A stretch of DNA of 64,000 nucleotides, taken from contig JXTB01000020.1 of NCBI GenBank assembly GCA_002914805.1, forward strand, positions 736,186 through 800,185, in the 5' to 3' direction. Position 1 is the stretch's first letter; every line of letters begins with the position of its first letter. This document shows, piece by piece, positions 21,718 to 32,218 of this stretch. The stretch comes from Parasponia andersonii (Eukaryota > Streptophyta > Magnoliopsida > Rosales > Cannabaceae). The notes under the pieces are model-generated. The model ran no database searches. It saw nothing but the letters and a program-made list of their open reading frames with translations, and had not been told where the DNA came from. The translations under genes and the position numbers were made by a program.

Positions 21718-23960
21718 GTATACCTGCAAATGGTAAAGTCGTCAACAAGCTTGTACCACAGTGACTCGGCCTAAGGAATCACACGAAGACCCTTAACTTT
21801 CTCAGCATAGAGCTCCACATTGTTCTCTAAGAAAAAAATAGATTCAAATCAAAATCAGTTCTCTATGGTCATATATTGCAAAACCTTCATAGACTTCGAA
21901 TGAGACAACGTCATATATCATTGTTTCATTAACCTGCACTTATAAAAAGTGAGACGTAAGAGTTCCACCAAACTCTATATCTTATAGGTGCAAAGAAGTA
22001 AAAGATTATAATTTACAGACGAAGCGCCAATCGAATCTCAATGACAACCACATGAACTGAATATGAGATACATACCACTAATAATGATTGTTATTCTTCT
22101 AAGGAAACCTGGCAACATTTCAGAACCAAATGGGATACTTACAGATAATAATGATTGTTACCCATTTGAGAAAAAGTAGCCAATATATCAAAAGTGGTCT
22201 CATAATTACCATTGGTGAGAGCATTTTTAGCACATATATCACTTTTGTATAATATTCTTGCCAAAAAAAGCTTTGCACTCCAAAACCAATTACAAATTAG
22301 TTGAACTAAAAAATAAAATAAAGGGAGAACCAAAGCAAGAATAAGAACCTGGACGAAATCTGGTTTGTTGTGGAGTAAACATAAAGGTATCCCTTTCTTT
22401 TCCTGAAAATACTCCCCATGTATCAAGTATTTCTCAATAATTAATAATAAACTAAAAATAGATTTACAATAATACCACACTTGGGAAATATAATCCAAAG
22501 AGTATGATGAACACTGGAAGAAAACATTCTTGAATTAAACTAGAGAATCGCAATTAAATTACACATTTGTTCATCGAGGGATTCAATCAGTTCTTAACGA
22601 CTTAGAAAACAACGAAAGAAACAAACAAGAAAAAATACTTTCGAGCTACTCCTATACAATAACCAAAAGGGATATCAACTCATATTGAAAAGACAGAAAA
22701 GATAGTTATCAGAAAAATGCTTATGAAACAGTGAGAACTTACCATGTCCATGCCAATATTAAGAGCATTGAAATTGAACTCGTTACTATTTTAGCTTGTA
22801 AGAAAGCAATGAAGAAAAAGAAAACAGAGAAATGGATATGGCATATACGTGTTGCCTAAAGCTAAAACCATGAATGGGTATATTTGGGAAAGTATAAAAA
22901 CCATAAAACAGAGGAAACTAAGAGGTGAAGAGAAGAACTAGAGCAATATGCAGAACAAAAGACGACTACTGGTTTCTGTTATGAACTAGCTAACCATATC
23001 AAGTAAGAAACTCATTTATCCATTTGTACATCTGAGTTTAACGCTAAGAACCAGAGGACAATAACCTCTTGTAATATATTCTAAGAATAACATCTTGTAT
23101 GATAAAACATTTACCTAATTCTCTTTACTCAACTTATAAGCTTGTATAAAACTTATCATCTCTTCTTTCATATACAGAACATAATAAAAAAATAAGGGAA
23201 AAAAAAATTAAACTGTATATTTCCTTAATAGTTTTATCTCTAATAAAAATCATATCATCAGACCAAATTCTAGCAATAGATTTCTATAAACAACAAAGAT
23301 CTATCAAAATGTATCTTTTGTATTTCTTTATTGTCTTTCAATTTGGTCTCTCAAGTAAGTCAATCAAAATCCATAAACAAAAAAAATCGGCATATATGCA
23401 AATTAGACTTGCATACCTGTTCTTCTCCGTTGACGTACAGTGCCAAGTTTTTTAGCAAAATCAACACAAACAATGGCCAGCTTTGGAACAATCTGCCATT
23501 GCTATTTAAGACCATACTTGTCAAAATCATGAACGGATGCTTTATGCTGATAACCCAGAAATAACTAGACTCTTTAAAGTAACAAATTTTCAAGTCCAAA
23601 TTGTGGTTTCAAACCATGAAATTACAAATTAGGCTTTTAACCAAATCATCGAGTCTCACCAGGAAACAGATCGATCTATACTAAGTAGATCGATTGTCTT
23701 CTTTTCGCCAGGGAAAAGCCAGAGTATCAAAAACCCCTCTTTTGATCCCCGAAAATGAAATAAATAGCCTGGAGCGAACATCTTTAACCATGCGAACGAA
23801 ATCCGAACCTGATCTAAAAATTGACGGCCAAATCTCCAATCGAACCTTTGCTAGACCAAAAATCGCCATTATGATATTCGTATTGGCTCTGCTGGACGGG
23901 AACTAGAAGGAGAGCTTGAGGATCGAGCAGCACTTGGGTTTGTAGCAATGGAATCCAGAT
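21718..23960 (-). pseudogene. Unidentified host-gene fragment with exon-intron signatures, minus strand
   Basis: The segment looks like genic DNA rather than retroelement. Candidate minus-strand splice sites: exon about 23950-23660 ending CCTG|GTGAGA; exon 23492-23417 (gcag|ATTGTTCC to ACAG|GTATGC); exon 22794-22743 ending CATG|GTAAGT; an acceptor gtgcag at 21939-21934; exon 21826-21724 (ttag|AGAACAAT to GCAG|GTATAC). Introns between them are T-rich. Short readings include AIVCVDFAKKLGTVRQRR and NNVELYAEKVKGLRVIP, the latter with an in-frame stop nearby. I do not recognise the product. The open frame 22498-22139 (119 codons, Leu/Phe-rich) falls mainly in intron-like DNA. It ends abruptly against the inverted copia fragment. 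Confidence 0.5.
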
Positions 23961-24600
23961 ATACTAGATTGACCTCGTCAAAAGAAGGCCAATGACGGAA
24001 TACAAGCTGTTACCTGTGCCGAAGTCCGGGAATTAATGGTCTGTACACGAAAAAGTTTGGGGTTTTGCTACATAGAACATTATAGGGAGCTTCTACAATA
24101 CTCCCCTATTATTTAGGACTCCCCTTCATTAGGGACGTCAGTTTAGAATTGGGCCCACAAGCCAGAAGCTCGTTCCGTAAGGAATCACAGCCCGGAGTTT
24201 AATTTTCCTCCTTTATTTTTGGAAAATGTTTTAAAAAGGAAATTTACATGTGGTGTAGATGGTGATGGAGATTAGGGTTGTCTTTTGTTCGTCGCTGAGG
24301 GTGGGTTGCTCGTTTAATCTCCTTACCCTTCTACCTTGTCTTATCTCAACTGGTGTCGCTTGCTTTGCATGACTCTGAATCTACGTGTTGATTTCCAATT
24401 CATCCACATCTCTCAAATGGGTGTGCAATGAAGTCAAGCTTTGTAATTTGAAAGGCCCACTTGTTCTGTTTTTCACCGTCTAATCTCTTATTCGTCTCTA
24501 TTTTCGTCCGCCAAGTCTCCAGTTATCGAAAGCATCTCGCCAATAGTGTTGTTCAGGTCGAGCGTTTGAAAATCTGTAACCTTGTTCCGTAAGTATTTAA
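23961..24600. promoter_or_regulatory. Promoter-like island between divergent exon-like segments
   Basis: Balanced base composition compared with its surroundings. To the left is the minus-strand first-exon-like sequence. To the right, about 24240-24589 resembles a plus-strand 5' leader exon (ttagggttgtcttttgttcg, pyrimidine-rich) with a donor-like gttccgtaagta at 24585-24596. Between them, ttgggcccacaag and ggcccac-type words resemble plant promoter site II-like elements. No full frame is present. The interpretation as a captured divergent promoter is inference. Confidence 0.35.
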
Positions 24601-25190
24601 TTTTTAATCCCTTACTTAGTTTGATGGAGGAGGCAATTATTTGTAATTCACTAATTTTTCCAAATCTTATCCGGCAAAGGATCGTGGGCTTCTCGCCGTT
24701 TGTTATGCCTTTGTTAAATTAGGTTGGAAATCTCGCTTGGAAATTGTGGACTGATATGCACGCCGTTTGTTATACGCTGTCTCGCACCTGTTTTACTCGG
24801 TTTTAAACCAATTGATTCAAACCATTTCATTTCTAATCAAACGGACAACACACACTTTACCATATTGATAAACCATATCACTTTACTGTATCTTAGAATT
24901 ATCCGAAGATTATAATGTGTGTTTGTTGAAGAGAGAAAAATGAGAGATATTGGGTTAGAATTCGGGGTTAGCGTGTGGGAGGGAGAAAAAATGATTTTAT
25001 TTTTCGCTTCAAATTTTTGGCCTCCACTGAAACTCTTTCCGCCAATTTTGGCCAAAAGTTTTAATGTTTTTTTAAACTATTGTACGACTTTTTTTAAAAA
25101 AATTGAGGATGATGCGGAATTTTATGTCTCCAATATAACATTTTTTTTGAGAATGCTATTACTAAGGTAAATTAAATGTCACTTTTGATG
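24601..25190. other. AT-rich segment without identifiable gene
   Basis: Open frames here (24724-24912, 24919-25167) show no known domain. The 3' edge (tttgagaatgctattacta) carries the agcatt/aatgct word seen on the left side at 20771-21178. After about 25190 the copia RNase H tail begins. Confidence 0.4.
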
Positions 25191-25194
25191 GGGT

Positions 25195-25392
25195 GTGCTG
25201 ATAGCCTAGAAGCCACACAAGAGAAAAAAATAATGGAAAAGAAATATTATGTATTTAGAGAAATTATTCTAAGAAGAGATATGATAATAAGTAAGATAAC
25301 ATTTGCGGAGAATTTATTGATTCTTTTACTGAATCTTTGACTGCCAACTATGTGAGGACCACTTAGAAGGAATAGGACTATATGACATATCT
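25195..25392 (+). pseudogene. C-terminal end of copia B RNase H
   Basis: The frame reads ADSLEATQEKKIMEKKYYVFREIILRRDMIISKITFAENL and then a broken tail with LPTM-GPLRR. It corresponds to the copia RNase H end (NSKEPRxHxRxKHIxxKYHxIREI...ADPFTK). It is in the sense of the 5' part of the element and lies 28 bp before the 3' LTR, as in intact copia elements. Confidence 0.8.
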
Positions 25393-25410
25393 CATATGCT
25401 TTAATAGCCA

Positions 25411-25419
25411 AGTGAGAGA
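25411..25419 (+). other. Polypurine tract of copia B
   Basis: agtgagaga followed by t and TGTTGGAATA. This is the classical copia arrangement (agtgggaga-t-TGTT...) and defines the start of the 3' LTR at 25421. Confidence 0.8.
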
Positions 25420-25420
25420 T

Positions 25421-26066
25421 TGTTGGAATAATATCTTATAAAGTAGTTTATTATTTTAACATTATATAAAATGTTTATCAGATTATTTGTTATTTATTTG
25501 TTATTAATAAATTCTAAATTATGAATTTCTATTTCATTTATGCTCTATTGATATACATGTGATGTCTATGTTTATCTTATGCAAATATCTAAAAGATTTC
25601 GAGATATGTAATGAGTAATAAATAATTATACGTATGAGTTCATATGTGGGAGACATTATATTATTTATTTTATTATGTCAGAATTAAATTTTTTGCATTC
25701 TATATTTTGAAGATGGAATATTTAACTATGTCATAGAATGTAGTGTTGTCTATTTGATTAACAAAGTCTCCAATTAACGAAGTGAGTCTTCAGATAGAAA
25801 TACTAAGACTAGTTCTGATTTATGGTTTGAACTTCGGTATCTTGAAAGATAAGGTATATAAAATGTGTAGAATATTTTTCATGATGGAAGTTATGCATAT
25901 AATGTCACTTTGAGTTTTTTCAAGTATTTGGATGATATAAACCAGGACCCCGACATTCACTATATAAATTTGACTGCGTTAGTATAAGCAGATACAAACA
26001 TCATAGTCAACTATTATCTATTAGATAAAAAATGGTAACTCAAAGAAAAATATGTACTAGAGGGGT
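25421..26066 (+). repeat. 3' LTR of copia B, left part
   Basis: It starts TGTTGGAATAATATCTTA and follows the 5' LTR from 13632 on. About 160 bp corresponding to 14028-14187 are deleted here (junction atactaag|actagttctg near 25800). It breaks off after aatatgtactagagggg, where the LINE is inserted; the LTR continues at 40067. Confidence 0.85.
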
Positions 26067-26713
26067 ACTATTGAGGGCATAGCCATAAGATTAGGGTTAC
26101 TATTGAAGATGATTTTTAAGGCGTGGCCATAAGATTGGGGCAGCTATTGAGGATAATTCTAAGATGACTTGAGGATGTTCTAGAATTCATAAATAAGTTT
26201 ATAGACCTCCTACCAAGTCTCCCAAGGCTACAGAAATTCCTACTCAGGTCATTCCATTTAATATTGTTCCTACTAAGGCATTGGTCACTAATTTAAAGAA
26301 GATGCCTGCTAAGAATTCTATTTCACTTCTGGTTAATACTCTTGGGATAAATAATGAAGTCAAGCCTGAAAAAAGAGAGAATAAGATTTAGAATATTGAT
26401 GACATTAGTGAGACTAGTAGGCTTTCTCAAAATCTTCTGGTGGTGGCTGATCCTGATGGTTCTAATAATTATATTTACTCTCTAGATTCCTTGGGAAAAC
26501 TATCTAGCTCTAAGACTGTAGAAGACTGATCAAAATACGACTAATAGTAAGAAAGATAGGGTAAGGGTTGATTTAGCTCTTTCTTGTAAAAATGTTATGA
26601 ATATCTCTTTTCAAGAAGTGTCTGATGATTCTAGTGGGACGAGAGCAACATCTAAAAGGACTAGGTCTTTGACTCTGATGTTATCCCTCGGGTTGCTCAG
26701 TAGCTTGTTTCTA

Positions 26714-27841
26714 AATGAAGGTTATTTCCAGGAACTGTAGAGATATTTCTAATATGAGTACCTAATTAGCTCTTAGAGACTTTTATCTTCATTATAAACC
26801 GGATTTAGTATGTTTAGCTAAGCCATTCTGTTCTTTTCATGTTATTTCAGACTTCTTTTAGACTAGTCTTAGTTTGTCTTTGGTTTATACTAATGAGGTA
26901 GGCACCCCTACTATTTGGTTTTTTGTTTCAATTAGAATTCAAAGTCTGTTAGTCATTTTTAATCACTCATAATATGTCTCTCTTGAGGTTATGATGGGTA
27001 TGTTAACAGTTCGTTGTTCCTTTGTTTATGGTGCTTCTTCTTTTTCTTCTAGGAGGGAGCTTTAGAGTTCTCTTTTGGATATAGTTGTTCCTATTTGGTG
27101 TATTTTGGGCGATTTTAATGCTATTTGGGCTTTCATGAACAACGAGTACTACATACTCCATTTCTTATTTTGACTTTGACAATTTTGGAGGTGCTTATAC
27201 TCTTATTGATTTAGACACTAGGGGTGCTTTCTACAACAAGATTGGTAGAGGAGTGAGAGGTCTCATTCTCTCTCGTTTAGACAGAGTTTTATGTATATCT
27301 AGGTTTATTGATCTCTGGTCTAATTTGTCTTGTAATAATTTACCTCGTCTATATTTAGATCACTACTCTCTTCTCCTGCTTGGAAGGGATTTGAGAGCTC
27401 CTTGTCCTCGACCTTTTTCGTTTTCAAAATGTTTGGGTGGATGATCCCACCTTCTTTGATTTTGTTTTTGGTGTCTGATCTTCTCAGGTTTTTGGTTGCC
27501 CCACCTTTCGTCTTTTATAGAAACTTAAACTCCTCAAAGCTTCTCCTCGGACTTGGAATTGGGAAGTTTTTGGTAATGTATCTACCAGAGTTACCTTGGC
27601 TACAGATAAGGTTATGGAATTCAGAATAGACTGCAAATAAATAGCTTTTTTGAGGAGATCTTTCGGGAAGAGCTGATGCTTTGGCTGCTCTAGATAATGC
27701 TTTAACTTTGCATGATTTTTTTCTGAGAAACAAGTATCGTATTCATTGGTTAGAAGGAGGGGATCATAACTCATCTTTTTACCATGCAAAATTTAAGGGA
27801 CGTAAAGTTAATAAGCCTTTGTCTTCTTTGATTATCAATAC
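26714..27841 (+). pseudogene. LINE endonuclease and pre-RT region
   Basis: From the ATG at 26714 the reading is SRNCRDISNM, ALRDFYLHYKPDLVCLAKPF (the L1 endonuclease start, family SWNxRGL... and KPDLxxLxET; the catalytic Glu is replaced by Lys). It continues with WCILGDFNAIW (catalytic GDFN, about 27097), SRLDRVLC (27273) and YLDHYSLLL (27353, family SDHxPL). From about 27670 LAALDNALTLHDFFLRNKYRIHWLEGGDHNSSFYHAKFKGRK is the conserved block just before RT. Several stops and frame changes are present. The coding sequence ends at 27841 against an LTR-C fragment. Confidence 0.85.
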
Positions 27842-27945
27842 TACAAAGTTTTTCTAAGGGCTTGATGTAAGTAAATCTCACCCTATATGTTTATATGTAA
27901 ATTTACGTGCTATTATGTGATGTTATTATGATCATTAATATATAG
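27842..27945 (+). repeat. Fragment of LTR C at the deleted 5' side of element C
   Basis: About 100 bp (tacaaagtttttctaagggc ... gatgttattatgatcatta) match 33995-34095 and 47750-47850, deep inside LTR C. Sequence then passes directly to gag-internal DNA, so the rest of the LTR, PBS and gag start were lost by deletion. Confidence 0.8.
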
Positions 27946-28010
27946 AATTGGAACACGTCTTTCATTTATTGACGTGCACCGATCAATAACGTGTTGAGTG
28001 TGCTATTTTT

Positions 28011-28620
28011 ATGATGAAAGGCGAGGCAGCACACTGGTTGGAGATGACTGATCCTATCCACAGTACTCAAGCCAACCCTATCACATGGAATCGTTTCAAA
28101 GAAATCTTCTTTGAGAAGTACTTTCCATACTCTATGAGACAAGCTAAAGAGATAGAGTTCATCAACTTAGTGCAAGGGTCCATGACTGTTTCACAATATG
28201 AACGTCGATTCGAACAACTATCCTGTTTTGCACCATATCTAGTAGACACTGAGAAGCATAAGAAGAGGAAGTTTGAAATGGGATTGAAACCTGACTTAAG
28301 GCGCTCGATCAAAGTTATGAAGTTAACCACCTATGCTGAGGTTTTGAATCGAGCTCAGATTTTAGCTGAAGATGATGAAAAGTCCAGTCAACTAGATAGT
28401 CAAAAATCAGGCGTAAATCAGAGAGGAAAGCCCTGGAATAGAAACAACCAAAAGAGGAAAGACAGTTATAGTGGAGGCGACAAAGGTGGTAACAATAATA
28501 AAAAAAATGGCGACAACTTATGAAAAGTGCGGAAAGGTTCACTCAGGCAAATGTCGTATGGGTTCTAATTTGTACTTTAAATGTGGGAAGTCAGGGCACT
28601 TTATCAAAGACTGCTAGGAG
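28011..28620 (+). pseudogene. gag of element C (C-terminal two thirds)
   Basis: The frame 28011-28523 reads KGEAAHWLEM, TWNRFKEIFFEKYFPYSMRQAKEIEFINLVQGSMTVSQYERRFEQLS, MGLKPDLRRSI and YAEVLNRAQILAE, the retrotransposon gag domain of Tekay-type chromoviruses. A frame change at about 28520 leads to the zinc knuckle YFKCGKSGHFIKDC (28572-28614, CX2CX4HX4C intact), followed by a stop. The natural start lies in the deleted part; the ATG at 28011 is internal. Confidence 0.88.
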
Positions 28621-28720
28621 AACCAGACCATTGGTGGCAACAATAGGCAAAAGAAAGCTCAAGTGTGCATTTATGCTATGACATGTCAAGAAGCTGATGC
28701 TTCGAATGATGTTATTTCAG

Positions 28721-28787
28721 GTAAACTCTACTAACTAGATCTTTTAGTAATAATCATGGTATTGATTTTGTATATTATGTGTTATAG
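28721..28787 (+). other. 67-nt intron-like segment between gag and protease of element C
   Basis: It begins gtaaactctactaac and ends gtgttatag. Removing it joins DVIS-G to IMIIFGVSVS, in frame and as expected in related chromoviruses. It has GT/AG ends, is T-rich near the 3' side and contains ctactaac, a branch-point-like word (close to the 5' end). The pentamer aggta straddles both ends, so a small insertion with target duplication is the alternative. Confidence 0.5.
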
Positions 28788-30200
28788 GTATTATGATTAT
28801 TTTTGGTGTTTCTGTTTCTGTTTTATTCGATTCGGGAGCTACTCATTCTTTTGTCAACTTATCCTAAGCTGAGAAGTTAGAAGCTACACCAGAACCTTTA
28901 CATAAACGGTTTAGTGTTTCCACACCTTCAGAAGCTATTCTGGAATCTTATTGTAAGCTCAAAGGGTGCAAAATCCTAGTTGATGGATGAGAAATATTTG
29001 TAGACCTTGTTCTTCTAGACATTCGTGATTTCGACATCATACTGGGCATGGATTGGTTGAGTGCAAATCACGCAACTATTGATTATAGTAAAAAGGAAGT
29101 GACCTTTCAACTGCCGACTAGACCAAGTTTTTCTTTCCTTGGAGTTAGGAGTGTACCTCGAGTACCTATTATTACTACAATGAAGGCTGAACACATGCTA
29201 AACAAAGGTTGTATTGGTTACCTTACATCAGTATTTGAGGTGCCAAAGAAAGAGATCACAGTAAGCCAAGTACCAGTAGTTCGGGACTTTGTAGATGTTT
29301 TTCTCAAAGATTTACCTGGTCTACCCCCAGATCGTGAGATTGAGTTTGTGATAGATTTGGTCCCCGGCACGGCGCCTATTTCTAAGGCACCTTATCGCAT
29401 GGCTCCAGTTGAATTAAAAGAGCTTAAGGAACAACTTCAAGTTCTTTTAGATAAGAAGTTTATCAAATCTAGTCATTCACCATGGGGAGCTCCAGTGCTT
29501 TTTGTTAAAAAGAAATATGGTCCAATGAGACTGTGTATCAATTACAGGGAATTGAATAAAGTAACAATAAAGAATAAGTATCTGTTGCCTCGGATTGAAG
29601 ACTTGTTCGATCAACTACAAGGAGCTGGACACTTCTCAAAAAATTGATTTAAGATCAGGATATCATCAATTGAAATTCAAGGAAAATGATGTATCAAAGA
29701 CTTTTTTTCAGAAGGAGATGAAAAAAAGGAGATATGGGCATTATGAATTTTCGGTCATGCCTTTTGGCCTAACGAATGCCCCTGCAACTTTTATGGAGTT
29801 GATGAATCGAGTATTTAAAGATTATTTAGATCAATTTGTTATCATTTTTATAGATGACATCTTGATATACTCTCGGTCTGAAGAAGAATATGAACAATAT
29901 TTACACACTATCTTACAGATTCTTCGAGAAAATAAGCTTTATGCCAAATTTACGAAGTATGAATTCTAGATGAAGCAAATTTCTTTTCTAAGACATATTG
30001 TTTCTAAAAATGGTGTATCTGTTGACCCTAGTAAGGTGGAAGCAGTTCAACGATGGCCAACGCTGACCAGTATAAAAGAAGTTAGAAGTTTCCTTGGTCT
30101 TGCAGGGTATTACAGAAGGTTTATGGAGGGTTTTTCAAAGATTGCATCTTCACTAACCCAGCTGACCCAAAAGAATGTGAAATTCCTATGGTCAGATAAT
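28788..30200 (+). pseudogene. Protease and reverse transcriptase of element C
   Basis: Protease: VLFDSGATHSFVN (DSG active site intact, about 28822), [18 protein letters not shown] (29036). [30 protein letters not shown] (29323), [31 protein letters not shown] (29527), [45 protein letters not shown] (about 29840; the xxDD box is intact), then VRSFLGLAGYYRRFMEGFSKI (30080-30140). It is broken by a frameshift near 29640 and a stop at 29967-29969 (family Trp, tgg to tag). An in-frame extra KKR-like insertion at about 29720 is unusual. Confidence 0.9.
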
Positions 30201-30201
30201 T

Positions 30202-30645
30202 GTGAGAAAAAGTTTTAAGGAGCTGAAGCAACGATTGACTACTGCTCCCATTTTGACCATTCTCGAAAGAGTTGAAGGGTTTGTCATCTATAGTGATGCA
30301 TCAAAAAATGGTTTAGGATGTGTTCTCATGCAACACGAAAGAATAATAGCTTATGCCTCACGACAACTGAAAGAGTATGAGAAGAATTACCCAACACATG
30401 ACCTCGAGCTTACTGCAGTGGTGTTTACTTTAAAAATTTGGCAACATTATCTATATGGGGTTAAGTGTGCAATCTATACCGACCATAAAAGTTTGAAATA
30501 TTTCTTCACATAGAAAGAACTTAATATGAGACAACGACGATCGCTCGAATTAGTGAAAGATTATGATTTTGTGATCAACTATCATCCAGGAAAGGTGAAT
30601 GTGATTGTGGATGTATTAAGTCGAAAATCTTCTAGCTCTGTTGTT
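30202..30645 (+). pseudogene. RNase H of element C
   Basis: After a small frame change, 30202-30513 reads [17 protein letters not shown] (catalytic Asp), [24 protein letters not shown] (catalytic Glu), [12 protein letters not shown] (Asp), a stop at 30511-30513 where the family has Gln (caa to taa type), and then QRRSLELVKDYDFVINYHPGKVNVIVDVLSRK. All main catalytic blocks are visible. Confidence 0.88.
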
Positions 30646-30900
30646 TCTGTACGTGTAATTCTACCGCTAATTTTGGATATGCAACGTTTGAGAATAGAAG
30701 TAGTAGATCAAGGGAATTCTTGCTACATGGCTACTTTGACAGTAAAATCAACACTTTGGGTTCAAATTAAGGCTACACAAAGTAATGATCCTACATTGAC
30801 GAAGTTTTGTGAAGATGCAGAAGCTGAAAAATATAAAGACTTTGTAGTCACCTCAGACAATACATTGAGGTTTATCGATCGTTTATGTGTTCCTGATGTT

Positions 30901-31560
30901 CCTGAACTCAAAAAGGAAATCATGTGAGAGGCACATGAAACCCCTTATTCTGTATATCCAGGAAGTACGAAAATATTTCGTGATTTAAGAAACCACTTCT
31001 GGTGGGTCAATATGCCTAGAGATATTGCACAGTTCATTGAGCATTGTCTCATTTGTCAACAAGTGAAAGCAGAGCATCAATGACCCTCAGGTTTATTGCA
31101 ACCTCTAATGGTGCTTGAGTGGAAATGGGAGCATATTGCTATGGATTTTGTCCTTGGATTACCAAGAATAAGGAAAGATGTAAATTCCATATGGGTGATT
31201 GTGGATAGACTTACAAATCTGCACACTTTCTTCTGACGTGTAATACTTATTCTATGGACAAGTATGCTAACTTTTATATAAATGAAATTGTGAGATTGCA
31301 TGGAATTCCTGTATCAATTGTGTCCGATCGAGATCCAAAATTTACCTCCAAATTTTGGAAAAGTCTACACAAAGCTATGGGTACACAAGTTTTAGCACTG
31401 CTTTCCATCTGTAGACTGATGACCAATCTGAAAGGACGATCCAAACACTTGAAGATATGCTGAGAGCCTGTATTTTAGATTTTGGTGTTACATGGGACAA
31501 CTATCTATCATTGATAGAGTTTTCTTATAATAATAGCTACTAGGTGACGATTGATACGAC
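30901..31560 (+). pseudogene. Integrase of element C, zinc finger and core
   Basis: EAHETPYSVYPGSTKIFRDLRNHFWW...EHCLICQQVKAEHQ (30928-31080) is the HHCC finger of chromovirus integrase. The core follows with [13 protein letters not shown] (Asp), IWVIVDRLT, then in another frame HGIPVSIVSDRDPKFTSKFW (31291-31350, second Asp). The third catalytic region is frame-shifted (about 31400-31460). Stops at 30925, 31081 and near 31232 break it. Confidence 0.85.
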
Positions 31561-32180
31561 ACCTTATAAGGCATTTTATGGTAGGAAGTGTCGTTCCCTG
31601 ATTCATTGGGATGAAGTTGGTGAGAGAAAACTTCTAAGTCTAGAAATTGTACAACAAACAGCTGATATTGTGGAAAAAATCAAGAAAAAGATGAAAACAG
31701 CCCAAAGTTGTCAAAAGAGTTATGCAGATAAGAGACGAAAGGAGTTAGAATTTTCAGTTAGAGACTTGGTATTTCTTAAAGTTGCACCAATGAAGGGAGT
31801 TATGAGATTTGATGTAAAGGAAAAGCTAAGTCCACATTTTATTGGACCATTTGAGATTTTAGAACAAGTTGGGGACATGGCCTACAGATTGGCCTTACCG
31901 CTGAGACTTTCTGAGGTACATAATGTATTTCATGTCTCGATGTTGAGAAAATATTTGGCTGATCTATCACATGTTTTAAGTTATGAACCTCTCCAATTGC
32001 GAAAAGACCTGACATATGAAGAAGTTCCTATTCGAATTTTGGAAAGAGAGGAAAAGGATCTTCGCAATAAGAAAATTAAATTGGTCAAGGTTCTTTGAGG
32101 CTATCATGCAATGGAAGAGGTAACTTGGGAACGTGAAGATGAGATTAGAGCTAAATATCCAAACTTATTTGGTAAGTTAT
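31544..32180 (+). pseudogene. Integrase C-terminus and chromodomain-like tail of element C
   Basis: The open frame 31544-32098 reads TPYKAFYGRKCRSLIHWDEVGE, SYADKRRKELEFSVRDLVFLKVAPMKG (GPY/F-region lead), LSPHFIGPFEILEQVGDMAYRLALP, VHNVFHVSMLRKY. The tail EEVPIRILEREEKDLRNKKIKLVKVL continues after a stop (family Trp) with HAMEEVTWEREDEIRAKYPNLF (to about 32175). Tekay-type chromoviruses have a degenerate chromodomain here, thought to guide insertion into heterochromatin. Confidence 0.88.
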
Positions 32181-32203
32181 AATTTTGAGGACGAAATAAA
32201 TTT

Positions 32204-32217
32204 AAAGGGGTAGGAAA
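32204..32217 (+). other. Polypurine tract of element C
   Basis: aaaggggtaggaaa follows the familiar gaggacgaaat word of chromoviruses and ends one base before the LTR start TGTAATATC at 32219. It primes plus-strand synthesis. Confidence 0.8.
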
Positions 32218-32218
32218 T

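Noticed and set aside
22139..22498. 119-codon minus-strand frame with hydrophobic segments
   Set aside because: The DNA is T-rich and intron-like, lies between candidate splice sites, and the protein matches no known family. I keep it only as part of the captured fragment.
23963..23975. agattgacctcg identical to the first bases of the window (LTR tail of element F)
   Set aside because: Only 12 bases match and neighbours differ; taken as chance.
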